Assembly (NCBI GenBank): GCA_964548225.1
Contig: CAZJQP010000021.1
Location: 1 to 59,830, forward strand
From: CALMEH01 sp964548225
GTDB lineage: Bacteria > Acidobacteriota > Blastocatellia > Pyrinomonadales > Pyrinomonadaceae
DNA: 59,830 nt
Direction: 5' to 3'
In this document: one piece after another, positions 15,422 to 23,658 of the stretch
Layout: every line of letters begins with the position of its first letter
Numbering within the stretch: the first letter of the stretch is position 1
The notes under the pieces: model-generated
What the model saw: the letters and a program-made list of their open reading frames with translations, nothing else
Databases searched by the model: none
Told to the model about the DNA's origin: nothing
Made by a program: the position numbers and the translations under genes

Positions 15422-16654
15422 TTATTTTGCTCCGCCTGCAAGTTTTCCGATGAGCGAGAAAAGCGGCAGATACATCGAGATTACGATTGAACCGATGGTT
15501 ACACCTAAAAAGGCGATTAATGCCGGTTCGATCAAGGCGAGAAGGTCGGCGATTGCCGAATCAACTTCTTCTTCATAGAAATCAGCAATTTTACCGAGCA
15601 TCGCATCAAGTGCGCCCGTCTGTTCACCGACTCCAACCATTTGCCCAACCATATGCGGGAAAACTTCGGTTGCTTTCAAAGGTTCGACAAAACTTTCTCC
15701 GCGCTCAACTCCCGCACGAACTTTCAGAATTGCGTCTTCAATAACGATATTTCCGGCTGTTTTCGCCGTGATTTCCAATGATTGCAAAATCGGCACGCCC
15801 GAAGAAAGCAGAGTTGACAAGATTCGCGCAAAACGGGCGACGGCAACCTTTCGCAAAATGCTTCCTAAAATCGGCATTTTCAAAATTAGTGAGTCAATAT
15901 TCCACCGACCTTTCGGAGTTTTGTAATAAAATTTAACACCAACTGCCGCACCGATAATTGCTACCAATAACGCAAGTCCGCCCCAACCCGCAAGAAAACC
16001 GCTAATTGCCATGACGATTCGTGTAGGCAACGGCAAGGCTTCTCCCGGACCTAACAGACCGAGAAAAATTTGTTCAAATTGCGGAATAACCACAACCATA
16101 ATAACCGCCACCGCCGCTACTGCCACAACAATAACTGCTGTCGGATAAATAGAAGCCGAAACGATACTGCGTTTTAATTTAACGACTTTTTCAATTAAGG
16201 TTGCCAGTCGTTGCAAAATCAAGTCCAAAACACCGCCCGTTTCTCCGGCTTCAACCATATGTGTATAAAGCGCGTCGAAAACCTTCGGATGTTTTGCAAG
16301 TGCGTCGGAAAGCGTTGAACCTTCTTCGACTTGTTGGCGAACTTGAAACAAAACGTCCTTGAAAAACGGATTGTTTTGCTGTTGCGCCAAAATGTCTAAA
16401 CATTGCACGAGCGGCAAACCCGCGTCAATCATTACCGAAAATTGGCGCGTAAAAACTGCCAATTCCTTTGCGCCGACTTTTTTCTTTGCGCCGAGTTTCG
16501 GAATCGAAATTTCGCGTCCCTTTTCGGAGGCTTGCGTCATAACGATTTGCTCGCGCCGCAACAGTGCGCGGAGTTCTTCTTGATTTGCAGCCGCTTTTTC
16601 ACCTGCAACCATTTCATTTAAGCGGTTTCGACCTTTATATGCGTATGTTGGCAT
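15422..16654 (-). CDS. pilC: Type IV pilus inner-membrane platform protein PilC (T2SF family)
   Basis: A 410-residue polytopic protein of the GspF/PilC family, the inner-membrane platform on which PilB and PilT act. It has an N-terminal linker, then two T2SF domains (about 70-195 and 275-400). The first holds FTRQFSVMIDAGLPLVQCL and GSTLSDALAKHP; the second repeats the pattern (FARILSTLLSSGVPILQSLE, GESFVEPLKA). Three hydrophobic segments lie near 170-195, 215-240 and 375-400. It is the last gene of the minus-strand pil run; a heptanucleotide inverted repeat separates it from pilT and a hairpin terminator follows. Confidence 0.93.
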   Translation of the reverse strand: MPTYAYKGRNRLNEMVAGEKAAANQEELRALLRREQIVMTQASEKGREISIPKLGAKKKVGAKELAVFTRQFSVMIDAGLPLVQCLDILAQQQNNPFFKDVLFQVRQQVEEGSTLSDALAKHPKVFDALYTHMVEAGETGGVLDLILQRLATLIEKVVKLKRSIVSASIYPTAVIVVAVAAVAVIMVVVIPQFEQIFLGLLGPGEALPLPTRIVMAISGFLAGWGGLALLVAIIGAAVGVKFYYKTPKGRWNIDSLILKMPILGSILRKVAVARFARILSTLLSSGVPILQSLEITAKTAGNIVIEDAILKVRAGVERGESFVEPLKATEVFPHMVGQMVGVGEQTGALDAMLGKIADFYEEEVDSAIADLLALIEPALIAFLGVTIGSIVISMYLPLFSLIGKLAGGAK

Positions 16655-16669
16655 TGTTTTTCCTCTTTA

Positions 16670-16749
16670 ATTTAAGATTTAGAATTTAAGATTTAGGATT
16701 TAGGATTGTAAGAAATTAGTCTTGAATCCTGAATCTTAAATCCTGAATT
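16670..16749. repeat. Heptanucleotide inverted repeat between pilT and pilC
   Basis: The left part is a tandem of 7-nt words (AAGATTT, AGAATTT, AAGATTT, AGGATTT, AGGATT) and the right part (about 16723-16749) carries the reverse-complement words ATCCTGA/ATCTTAA. The arms pair imperfectly around a loop near 16708-16722. It occupies the whole gap between the pilT stop and the pilC ribosome binding region. Confidence 0.75.
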
Positions 16750-17959
16750 ATCTGACCGGTGGGCGTTGCCCGATTGGGCGACCTTGCGCGTATGGGCTTC
16801 CTTGTCCTTGCGGCGGCACGGCTCTGCCTTGTCCGCCGTAGGTTTGATTTAACCCTGAGCCGCGTTCGATTAAGTCTTTCAGCTCATCAACATTTGACGA
16901 GCGATTCATTGCCGTTTCCAGCGTAATAATCCGTTTATGAACGAGTGTGGCGAGTGCCTGATTGAAAGTTTGCATCCCGAATTTGTCTTGTCCGGTCTGC
17001 ATCATCGAATAAATTTGGTGAATTTTGTCTTCGCGGATAAGGTTTCGGATAGCCGCATTCGGAATCAGGATTTCGAGTGCCATCACACGCCCATCGCCTG
17101 ATGCTCTCGGCAAAAGCGATTGGCACAAAATTCCTTCCAGAACGAGCGAAAGTTGTGTGCGGACTTGTGCTTGCTGGGCGGCGGGAAAAACGTCAATAAT
17201 ACGGTTAATTGTTGAATATGCCGAGTTTGTGTGAAGCGTGGCAAAGGTTAAGTGTCCCGTTTCCGCAATCCGCAAAGCCATTTCGATTGTTTCAAGATCG
17301 CGCATTTCGCCGACCAGAACAACGTCCGGGTCTTGGCGGAGTGCGGTTCTCAAAGCATCTGCGAACCCGTGTGTATCAGCGGCGACTTCGCGTTGATTAA
17401 CAACGCAATTTTTGTGATTATGGATAAATTCTATCGGGTCTTCAATCGTCAAAATATGGTCGTGGCGATCAATATTGATTTTATCAATCATCGAAGCGAG
17501 CGTCGTTGATTTACCCGAACCGGTCGGACCTGTTACGAGAACTAAACCGCGCGGTTTTTTGCAGAGATCGGCAACAACTTGCGGCACACCCAGAGCTTCA
17601 AATGATTTAATTTCATAAGGAATTGCACGAAAAACCGCGCCGACTGCGCCTTTTTGATTAAACAAATTGGCACGAAAACGCGACATCCCTTTTAATCCGA
17701 ACGAAAAATCGAGTTCGAGATTTTCCTCGAAACGGTGCTTTTGCGCGTCTGTCAAAACCGAATATGCAAGACTTTTCGTTTCTGCCGGAGTCATCGGACG
17801 ATACCCGTCAAGCGGGCGTAAATGTCCGTGAACACGCACTTGCGGCGGTGAATTTGTAGAAAGATGCAAATCTGAACTGCCTAAATCCGTCATCTTTTTC
17901 AAGAGTTCGGGCAATGTGATTTGCGAAGCAACATTGTTTTGGTTTTGGTCGAAGTTCAT
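16748..17959 (-). CDS. pilT: Type IV pilus retraction ATPase PilT
   Basis: A 403-residue hexameric AAA-like secretion ATPase driving pilus retraction. Features: N-terminal LKKMTDLGSSDLHLS, Walker A GPTGSGKST (144-152), Asp box TIEDPIEFIHNH, Walker B region DVVLVGEMRDLET (212-224), His box GHLTFATLHTN, and the PilT-specific AIRNLIRE (303-310). The C-terminal tail of about 45 residues is rich in Gly, Pro and Gln and probably disordered. It is transcribed with pilB and pilC, with short palindromes in the gaps on both sides. Confidence 0.95.
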   Translation of the reverse strand: MNFDQNQNNVASQITLPELLKKMTDLGSSDLHLSTNSPPQVRVHGHLRPLDGYRPMTPAETKSLAYSVLTDAQKHRFEENLELDFSFGLKGMSRFRANLFNQKGAVGAVFRAIPYEIKSFEALGVPQVVADLCKKPRGLVLVTGPTGSGKSTTLASMIDKINIDRHDHILTIEDPIEFIHNHKNCVVNQREVAADTHGFADALRTALRQDPDVVLVGEMRDLETIEMALRIAETGHLTFATLHTNSAYSTINRIIDVFPAAQQAQVRTQLSLVLEGILCQSLLPRASGDGRVMALEILIPNAAIRNLIREDKIHQIYSMMQTGQDKFGMQTFNQALATLVHKRIITLETAMNRSSNVDELKDLIERGSGLNQTYGGQGRAVPPQGQGSPYAQGRPIGQRPPVR

Positions 17960-17973
17960 TGTTTTAGTTTTTA

Positions 17974-18034
17974 GTTTTCGGTTTCCAGTTTCCGGTTTTT
18001 ATACACTAGAAACCGGAAACTGGAAACCGAAAAC
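17974..18034. repeat. Perfect 25-bp heptanucleotide palindrome
   Basis: Arms 17974-17998 and 18010-18034 are perfectly complementary over 25 bp with an 11-base loop. Each arm is a tandem of 7-nt words (GTTTTCG, GTTTCCA, GTTTCCG). The right arm ends on the base next to the stop codon of the 18035-18853 gene. Confidence 0.92.
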
Positions 18035-18853
18035 CTATTCTTTTTCGTTACTGGCTTGTTGAGGGTTGGCTTTGGCGCGTTGGAGTGAGTCAATCACCTT
18101 TTCGGATTCTTGGGTGATTTTTTCCGCCGAGTTGGTTGAAGTCGTTGTAGAAACGCTGTAGATGCGTCCGTCAACTTCGGTAAAATAGAAGGTGCGCGAC
18201 AAAATAACACCACCTGCACCTTCGGATTGTGCGACGACAACATAAACTTTTTTGCCACCGATTTCTTTCTGATAATCGTTGACGACCCAGCCGTTTTCTT
18301 TTATCATCCGGTCAATTACCGTGCTGCGGAAAGAATTCACCGAAACGCCGCCGAGCGTTTTACTGCGCTGATTTGTCGGTTGCTCTTTGTCGGTATTTGT
18401 CGCCGCGCCGACCAACGAAATCGAAGCTGAACCAATTTGCGAGCCGTTTTCATCTTCAACACGATAATTCAATTCGCTCGAAGAAGTATTGCCTTGTTTC
18501 CAACCCAAAGGCGCAGTTTCGCCCGAAGGCAAAAGCGCAGGTGCGTTGTTTTTGACCGGTGTATCTTTCTGGGTGTTTTTTGTTTTCGCCGTTTCTTGCG
18601 GGTTATTTTTTGAAGCACGAAGCTGGCGCAAACGCATCGCACGTCGGCGTTGCGCTAATTCTTTGTTGCGTTTAACTCGTTGGCGATACGCACGCCACCA
18701 TTGGCGCGAATATTTTTTGTATTTGACCTGTTTCTTTTTCTTCTTTTGCTTTCGCGGCTTGTGCGCTCCGGCTTCTGTGTAATCCGTCGTCAGCGGAATA
18801 ATCGTTCCGAGTCCGACCAACAAAGCGATTGACAAAACTATTGCTCTTATCAT
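18035..18853 (-). CDS. Exported basic protein of the pil cluster, unknown function
   Basis: A 272-residue protein with an N-terminal hydrophobic signal (about 1-20, IRAIVLSIALLVGLGTI) followed by a very basic stretch (about 30-85) rich in Lys and Arg, including KPRKQKKKKKQVKYKK and a SRQWWRAYRQRVKRN segment. The C-terminal 140 residues look like a folded alpha/beta domain (SSELNYRVEDENGSQIG ... FYFTEVDGRIYSVSTTTS). I recognise no family. It lies between pilB and pilT on the same strand, 14 bp after pilB, so it is very probably translated with them. The basic region could bind nucleic acid, peptidoglycan or acidic polysaccharide; this is inference. Confidence 0.7.
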   Translation of the reverse strand: MIRAIVLSIALLVGLGTIIPLTTDYTEAGAHKPRKQKKKKKQVKYKKYSRQWWRAYRQRVKRNKELAQRRRAMRLRQLRASKNNPQETAKTKNTQKDTPVKNNAPALLPSGETAPLGWKQGNTSSSELNYRVEDENGSQIGSASISLVGAATNTDKEQPTNQRSKTLGGVSVNSFRSTVIDRMIKENGWVVNDYQKEIGGKKVYVVVAQSEGAGGVILSRTFYFTEVDGRIYSVSTTTSTNSAEKITQESEKVIDSLQRAKANPQQASNEKE

Positions 18854-18867
18854 ATTTCCTCCAAACC

Positions 18868-20709
18868 TTACAAAACCGTTTCTTTGACGACTTCTTCAAT
18901 CGTCGTAATTCCTTCGCGCAATTTATACAAACCCGAACCTCTCAATGTAATCATTCCGAGTTCAATAGCTTTTTTCCTCAATTCAATGGCACTTGCGCCG
19001 ATGATTATCAATTCCCGAAGTTCGTCCGTAATTTCCATTACTTCATAAAGTCCGACGCGACCTTTGTAACCCGTGCCGTTGCACGTCTGACACCCCTTGC
19101 CTTTGTAGGCTTTCATCGTTGCGGCATCTTCTTCGGAAAAACCGATTTCAGTAAATGCCTCTTTCGGCAAACTGACTTCTTCTTTGCAATCTTTACAAAT
19201 TCTTCGGATAAGTCTTTGCGCTTGAATAATATTTACTGATGTCGCAACAAGAAACGGTTCGATGCCCATATTGACCATACGCGAAATTGTCGAAGGCGCA
19301 TCGTTCGTGTGAAGTGTGGACAAAACCATATGTCCTGTAAGCGCGGCTTTGATGGCAATTTCCGCCGTTTCAAAATCGCGTATTTCGCCGACCAGCACGA
19401 TATTCGGGTCTTGACGCAAAAATGAACGAAGCGCGGCGGCGAAATTCAAACCGATTTGTTCTTTCATTTGAACTTGATTGATTCCGGGCAAGTTGAATTC
19501 GACCGGATCTTCCGCCGTCATAATATTGGTTTCCGAAGTGTTCAAGGCTTGCAAAGCTGAGTAAAGCGTGTTCGTTTTGCCCGAACCCGTCGGACCTGTA
19601 ACCAAAACCATTCCGTAAGGTTTGGCAATATTGCGTTTGAAGATTTCCAAACTTTGCGGCTCGAATCCAAGTTTCGTCATATCGAGCATCAATTTGTCTT
19701 TATCTAACAGACGAAGCACAATTTTTTCGCCGAATAGCGTCGGCAAACTCGAAACACGAAAATCTAATTCGCGTGAACGGTTGTCAATCTTAACTTTAAT
19801 CTTGATGCGTCCGTCCTGCGGCAAGCGTTTCTCGGAAATATCGAGTTTCGCCATAATTTTCAGACGCGAGAGAAGCGCGTCGCGCATCCGCATCGGCGGG
19901 TGCATCACGTCATACAAAACGCCGTCAATGCGAAAACGAATGCGAAAATCTTTTTCGTAAGGCTCAATGTGGATGTCGGACGCGCCGCGCCGCAAAGAAT
20001 CAACCAACAAAACATTCACCAAACGCACAACCGGCGCATCTTCGCTCGCTTTTGCAAGTGTAGCAAGATCAATTTCTTCGTTTTCTTCAACTAACTCAAA
20101 TTCGCTGCCTTCCCCTGCTTTTTCAAATTCGTATTGGTCAAGCGAAACCTTTAAATCCGTGTCAGCAAGTTTTTCTTCAACAACTGAGGTATTGCCATTG
20201 CCGTTGCCGTTTTTTCTGGGCATCGGCATTCCGTTTCTTTCGAGTTCGCCGATTGACGCAAAATCAAAAACATCTATCTGTTTTGACGAACTGTAATATT
20301 TGCCAATGGCAATTTGCAACGAGGCTTCCGAAGCAATCACAGGTTCGACATTCAAGCCGGTCATAAACTTGATGTCATCCATCGCAAAAACATTTGTCGG
20401 GTCAGCCATCGCCAACGTCAAAGTTGCACCAACTTTTGAAATCGGTAAAACCGAATATTTTAAAGCAACTTCCTGAGAAATGAGCTTGATGGTATCGTCT
20501 TCAATTTGGAAAAGGTCTAAGTTGATTGAAGGAACGCCGTATTGACGTGACAGAACGGCAGTTATCACGTCATCTGAAATCATTCCCAATTTGACCAGAT
20601 TTGATCCTAAACGCCCGCCGTTATCACGTTGATATTCCAAAGCCTCACGCAATTGTTGCGAAGTGATTAAGTTTTCGCGGACAAGGATTTCCCCAAGTTT
20701 TGCTGACAT
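18868..20709 (-). CDS. pilB: Type IV pilus extension ATPase PilB
   Basis: A 613-residue GspE/PilB ATPase powering pilus assembly. N-terminal MshEN/T2SSE-N domains (1-140, LGEILVRENLITSQQL and LTLAMADPTN), an acidic linker with a GNGNGN run (about 150-215), then the motor: SDIHIEPYE, Walker A GPTGSGKT (371-378), Asp box MTAEDPVEF, Walker B IVLVGEIRDFETAE, His box LTGHMVLSTLHTND. The zinc-binding tetracysteine is intact (C505, C508, C540, C543), which distinguishes PilB from PilT. First gene of the minus-strand pil run, behind a good sigma70-type promoter at 20808-20837. Confidence 0.95.
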   Translation of the reverse strand: MSAKLGEILVRENLITSQQLREALEYQRDNGGRLGSNLVKLGMISDDVITAVLSRQYGVPSINLDLFQIEDDTIKLISQEVALKYSVLPISKVGATLTLAMADPTNVFAMDDIKFMTGLNVEPVIASEASLQIAIGKYYSSSKQIDVFDFASIGELERNGMPMPRKNGNGNGNTSVVEEKLADTDLKVSLDQYEFEKAGEGSEFELVEENEEIDLATLAKASEDAPVVRLVNVLLVDSLRRGASDIHIEPYEKDFRIRFRIDGVLYDVMHPPMRMRDALLSRLKIMAKLDISEKRLPQDGRIKIKVKIDNRSRELDFRVSSLPTLFGEKIVLRLLDKDKLMLDMTKLGFEPQSLEIFKRNIAKPYGMVLVTGPTGSGKTNTLYSALQALNTSETNIMTAEDPVEFNLPGINQVQMKEQIGLNFAAALRSFLRQDPNIVLVGEIRDFETAEIAIKAALTGHMVLSTLHTNDAPSTISRMVNMGIEPFLVATSVNIIQAQRLIRRICKDCKEEVSLPKEAFTEIGFSEEDAATMKAYKGKGCQTCNGTGYKGRVGLYEVMEITDELRELIIIGASAIELRKKAIELGMITLRGSGLYKLREGITTIEEVVKETVL

Positions 20710-20807
20710 CTATTTATTAAAATACTTAAGAGATTTTTGAAGTTTCGATTATGAAAAATCAATGGTTGAAGGCAACAGCCAACGATGTTTATCATCGTTG
20801 TAAATAA

Positions 20808-20837
20808 ATAATAATAGTTTAATATGTAAAGTGTCAA
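20808..20837 (-). promoter_or_regulatory. Sigma70-type promoter of the pilB operon
   Basis: On the minus strand TTGACA (20832-20837) is followed after 18 bases by TATTAT (20808-20813), about 100 bp upstream of the pilB start. The predicted leader contains a small hairpin around 20780-20800 (CAACGAT/ATCGTTG). No other gene on this strand starts between here and pilB. Confidence 0.65.
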
Positions 20838-20889
20838 GAATTCTTTTCAAATTGACATATTTTTTTTCAAACTGACCGACTTTCACAGA

Positions 20890-20949
20890 AAAAAATTAAG
20901 AAGCCTCTTTCGTAAATTTTTATTTACGAAAGAGGCTTCTTAATTTTTT
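20890..20949. terminator. Perfect 28-bp hairpin terminator
   Basis: Arms 20890-20917 and 20922-20949 are perfectly complementary over 28 bp with a four-base loop. Read on the minus strand the stem ends in a run of six T, so it would terminate the TPR-gene transcript (stop at 20971) before the pilB promoter. In the plus direction it also ends in T6. Confidence 0.85.
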
Positions 20950-20970
20950 CCTTAATTACTTACTTCCTAT

Positions 20971-22254
20971 TTACTTTTTCTCTTTTTGCGGAGTGATCTT
21001 GTAAGAAGTTTTCAAGGTATTAAGAGTTTCCTTGGCATCTGCGACTTTCGGATGCGACGGCGCGGCATCAATAAATTTTTGCAGATAGTTTGCGCCCATC
21101 TGAAATTTGGTTTTATCTTCGCCGTTGTTGTAACCGATTGCGATTAACGCATAGCCCGCCTCACGCAAAGCATCAGGATTATTCGGACTTTCCGTTAAAA
21201 TCGTTTCATAAACGCTCAGAGCTTTGTCCGGGTCGCCGGCAAGCAGAATTTCGCCCAAAGAAAGACGTGCCGCCAATTTTTCGGTAGCAACCGTTTCAAC
21301 GGCAAAATATTCTTCAAATGCAGTAGCAACTTCTTGATTTTTTGAATATTCCGAACCGAATTTTACCATCAAATAATAAGCCTCTTTTCTGTTTCTGAGC
21401 GCAAGAATTCTTTGCTTTTCAAAATCCATTTTTTGTTTTTCATCTCTCGGAGTAGCAGTTTTCAGCATTTCCAGCACTTTATTTGTGGCTTCGACAGCTT
21501 TATTCGTATCATCTTTCAATGCGTTTTGTGCGCCCATTCTGTCAGAATCTTTTTTAGCATTAAAATTAATTCCGGCGCGTTTTATCAAAGCTGAAGACAT
21601 ATTGTTCAAAAAAACCGAAGCGGCAGGAACAAATGTCGGTGCGGCATTATAACCTTCCTCATATTTGGTTATGGCAAGATCATAATTTTTCGCTTCAAAC
21701 GCCGCATTTCCTTCTTTTTGCGAAGCAGTAATAATTTCGTTAGATTTTTTAATCTTTTCGTTTTCTTCGTTCTGTCTTTTGATTTCCTCTTCGCGCTTTT
21801 TGACTTCTTCCGAGTTATCTTTTGTTTGGCTTGTCGTGTTTGTATTGGTAGTTGTTGTCCGCGAATTTAATTGTTGTTTAACTTCGTCTTCCGTCCAACG
21901 TTTGCCATCGCCGGGAACGACTGGAATAGAAACATTATCCATTCCGGGCGAAATATTCGGGAGAATTGCCGGAGCAATTCCTTCGCCGCTGACCGCTAAA
22001 ACATATTTACCACCGAGCGTTATGCCGGCAAATGCGAAATTGCCTTTTTTGTCAGTTTTGTCGGTCGGAAGTTTGATTTTTTGATCCAAACGGAATATTT
22101 CAACCAAAGCACCAACAACCGGAGTTTTTGTGCCGTCGGCATTTGTTACCTCGACACGCCCGCTAATCGGCGCATTTTGGGCAAAAACGGAAAAGCCGCC
22201 AAACGCAAATAAAGCGGTAAAAAAAAGAACTGTTAAATAATTTTTACGAAACAT
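20971..22254 (-). CDS. Secreted/periplasmic protein with carboxypeptidase-regulatory-like domain and TPRs
   Basis: About 427 residues from the ATG at 22254, chosen because GGAGG sits about seven bases upstream and a signal peptide starts there (MFRKNYLTVLFFTALFAFGG, cleavage after FAQ). A carboxypeptidase-regulatory-like beta domain follows (about 25-115, ISGRVEVTNADG, GKYVLAVSGEG). Then a Gln/Glu/Lys-rich helical linker (about 125-190, coiled-coil-like) and TPR-type helices in the C-terminal half (GNAAFEAKNYDLAITKYEEG; DKALSVYETILTESPNNPDAL). Probably a periplasmic scaffold; function unknown. It is divergent from serC. Confidence 0.75.
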   Translation of the reverse strand: MFRKNYLTVLFFTALFAFGGFSVFAQNAPISGRVEVTNADGTKTPVVGALVEIFRLDQKIKLPTDKTDKKGNFAFAGITLGGKYVLAVSGEGIAPAILPNISPGMDNVSIPVVPGDGKRWTEDEVKQQLNSRTTTTNTNTTSQTKDNSEEVKKREEEIKRQNEENEKIKKSNEIITASQKEGNAAFEAKNYDLAITKYEEGYNAAPTFVPAASVFLNNMSSALIKRAGINFNAKKDSDRMGAQNALKDDTNKAVEATNKVLEMLKTATPRDEKQKMDFEKQRILALRNRKEAYYLMVKFGSEYSKNQEVATAFEEYFAVETVATEKLAARLSLGEILLAGDPDKALSVYETILTESPNNPDALREAGYALIAIGYNNGEDKTKFQMGANYLQKFIDAAPSHPKVADAKETLNTLKTSYKITPQKEKK

Positions 22255-22478
22255 TATAATCCTCCAAAATTGTGTTAAATAAAGTTGCTCTGTATTCGGA
22301 AAAGCAAGATCTAAGATGTTTCCGAAAAAAAAAGAGTTGTTAATGAAGATTATCTTACTTGAAGTTTTCCATTTTTTTAAGTGCAAAAAGTTGATTTTAG
22401 TAAATTTGTTTCGCATTTAAGCTGTGATAATCTTAGTTTTTTATCAAAACCGTAAAATTTTTAATATTTGGAGATTAA

Positions 22479-23567
22479 ATGACCGAAAGAATTTACAATT
22501 TCAGCGCGGGACCGGCAATTTTGCCCGTTCCGGTTTTAGAAAAAGCACAAAGCGAACTGCTTTCATTAAACGGAATCGGAATGAGCGTAATGGAAATCAG
22601 CCATCGTTCAAAACATTTCGACGCGATTTTAACAAAAGCGAACAATGGGCTTCGAGAACTTTTGAATGTTCCCAACAACTATAAAATTTTGTTTTTGCAA
22701 GGCGGCGCGTTTCTGCAATTTTCGATGATTCCGCTCAATTTCTTGGGCGCAGACGAAACCGCCGATTACATCATCACAGGCGCGTGGGGCAAAAAGGCTT
22801 TGAAAGAAGCCAAGCGTTGCGGAAATCCGAACACGATTTTTTCATCTGCCGAAACAGGCTTCAAATCCGTGCCAACGCAAGACGAATTGAGTTTTAGCGA
22901 AAACGCTAATTACGTTCATTACACATCGAACGAAACGATTGAAGGCGTTGAGTTTAAGTATGATTTGGACGGCGCGGGCTTGCCCGTAATTTGCGATGCT
23001 TCGTCAAATATTTTGTCGAAACCTATTGATATTTCAAAATACGCAATGATTTATTGCGGAGCGCAAAAAAATATCGGACCTTCAGGCGTAACTTTGGTCA
23101 TTATCCGCGACGATATGCTCGCAAAAGTTCCCGAAAATCAACATTCTCTGCTCGATTATCGGGCGATTGCCGCTAATGATTCGATGCTGAACACGCCGAA
23201 TACTTGGGGAATTTACATTATCAGTTTGGTGTGCGATTGGCTCAACGAACAAGGCGGACTCGCCGAAATGGAACAGAAAAACGAAGCAAAAGCCGGAATT
23301 TTATACGACGCGATTGATTCGAGTGACGGCTATTATCGCGGACACGCCGAAAAGAGCGCGCGTTCGCTGATGAACGTAACTTTCCGTTTGCCTACGGAAG
23401 AACTCGAAAAACAATTTACCGCAGAAGCCACCGCGCAAGGCTTGGACGGTTTGAAAGGACACCGAAGCGTCGGTGGCATTCGCGCTTCGATTTATAATGC
23501 TTTTCCGCGTGAAGGTGTTGAAAAACTCGTCGAATTTATGAAGGATTTCGGGCAGAAGAACGGATAA
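22479..23567 (+). CDS. serC: Phosphoserine aminotransferase SerC
   Basis: A 362-residue PLP enzyme converting 3-phosphohydroxypyruvate to phosphoserine in serine synthesis (and acting in PLP synthesis in some bacteria). The start IYNFSAGPAILPVPVLEKAQ is the family hallmark, with GMSVMEISHRS next and the PLP lysine K197 in YCGAQKNIGPSG. The length is normal. A TTTGGAGATT ribosome binding site lies just before the ATG. Other serine-pathway genes (serA, serB) are not in the window. A perfect CACGAAA-type palindrome follows the gene. Confidence 0.95.
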   Translation: MTERIYNFSAGPAILPVPVLEKAQSELLSLNGIGMSVMEISHRSKHFDAILTKANNGLRELLNVPNNYKILFLQGGAFLQFSMIPLNFLGADETADYIITGAWGKKALKEAKRCGNPNTIFSSAETGFKSVPTQDELSFSENANYVHYTSNETIEGVEFKYDLDGAGLPVICDASSNILSKPIDISKYAMIYCGAQKNIGPSGVTLVIIRDDMLAKVPENQHSLLDYRAIAANDSMLNTPNTWGIYIISLVCDWLNEQGGLAEMEQKNEAKAGILYDAIDSSDGYYRGHAEKSARSLMNVTFRLPTEELEKQFTAEATAQGLDGLKGHRSVGGIRASIYNAFPREGVEKLVEFMKDFGQKNG

Positions 23568-23574
23568 CTTATAG

Positions 23575-23643
23575 CCACTAACAAACACGAAAAGACACGA
23601 AAAAATTAAAAAAACTTTCGTGTCTTTTCGTGTTTGTTAGTGG
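23575..23643. repeat. Perfect 28-bp CACGAAA palindrome between convergent genes
   Basis: Arms 23575-23602 and 23616-23643 are perfectly complementary over 28 bp with a 13-base loop. The arm words (AACAAACACGAAAAGACACGAAA) recur, slightly changed, near 59507-59540. It fills the gap between the serC stop and the LamG-protein stop and probably serves both as terminator. Confidence 0.88.
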
Positions 23644-23658
23644 TTAAATTGTTCCTAT

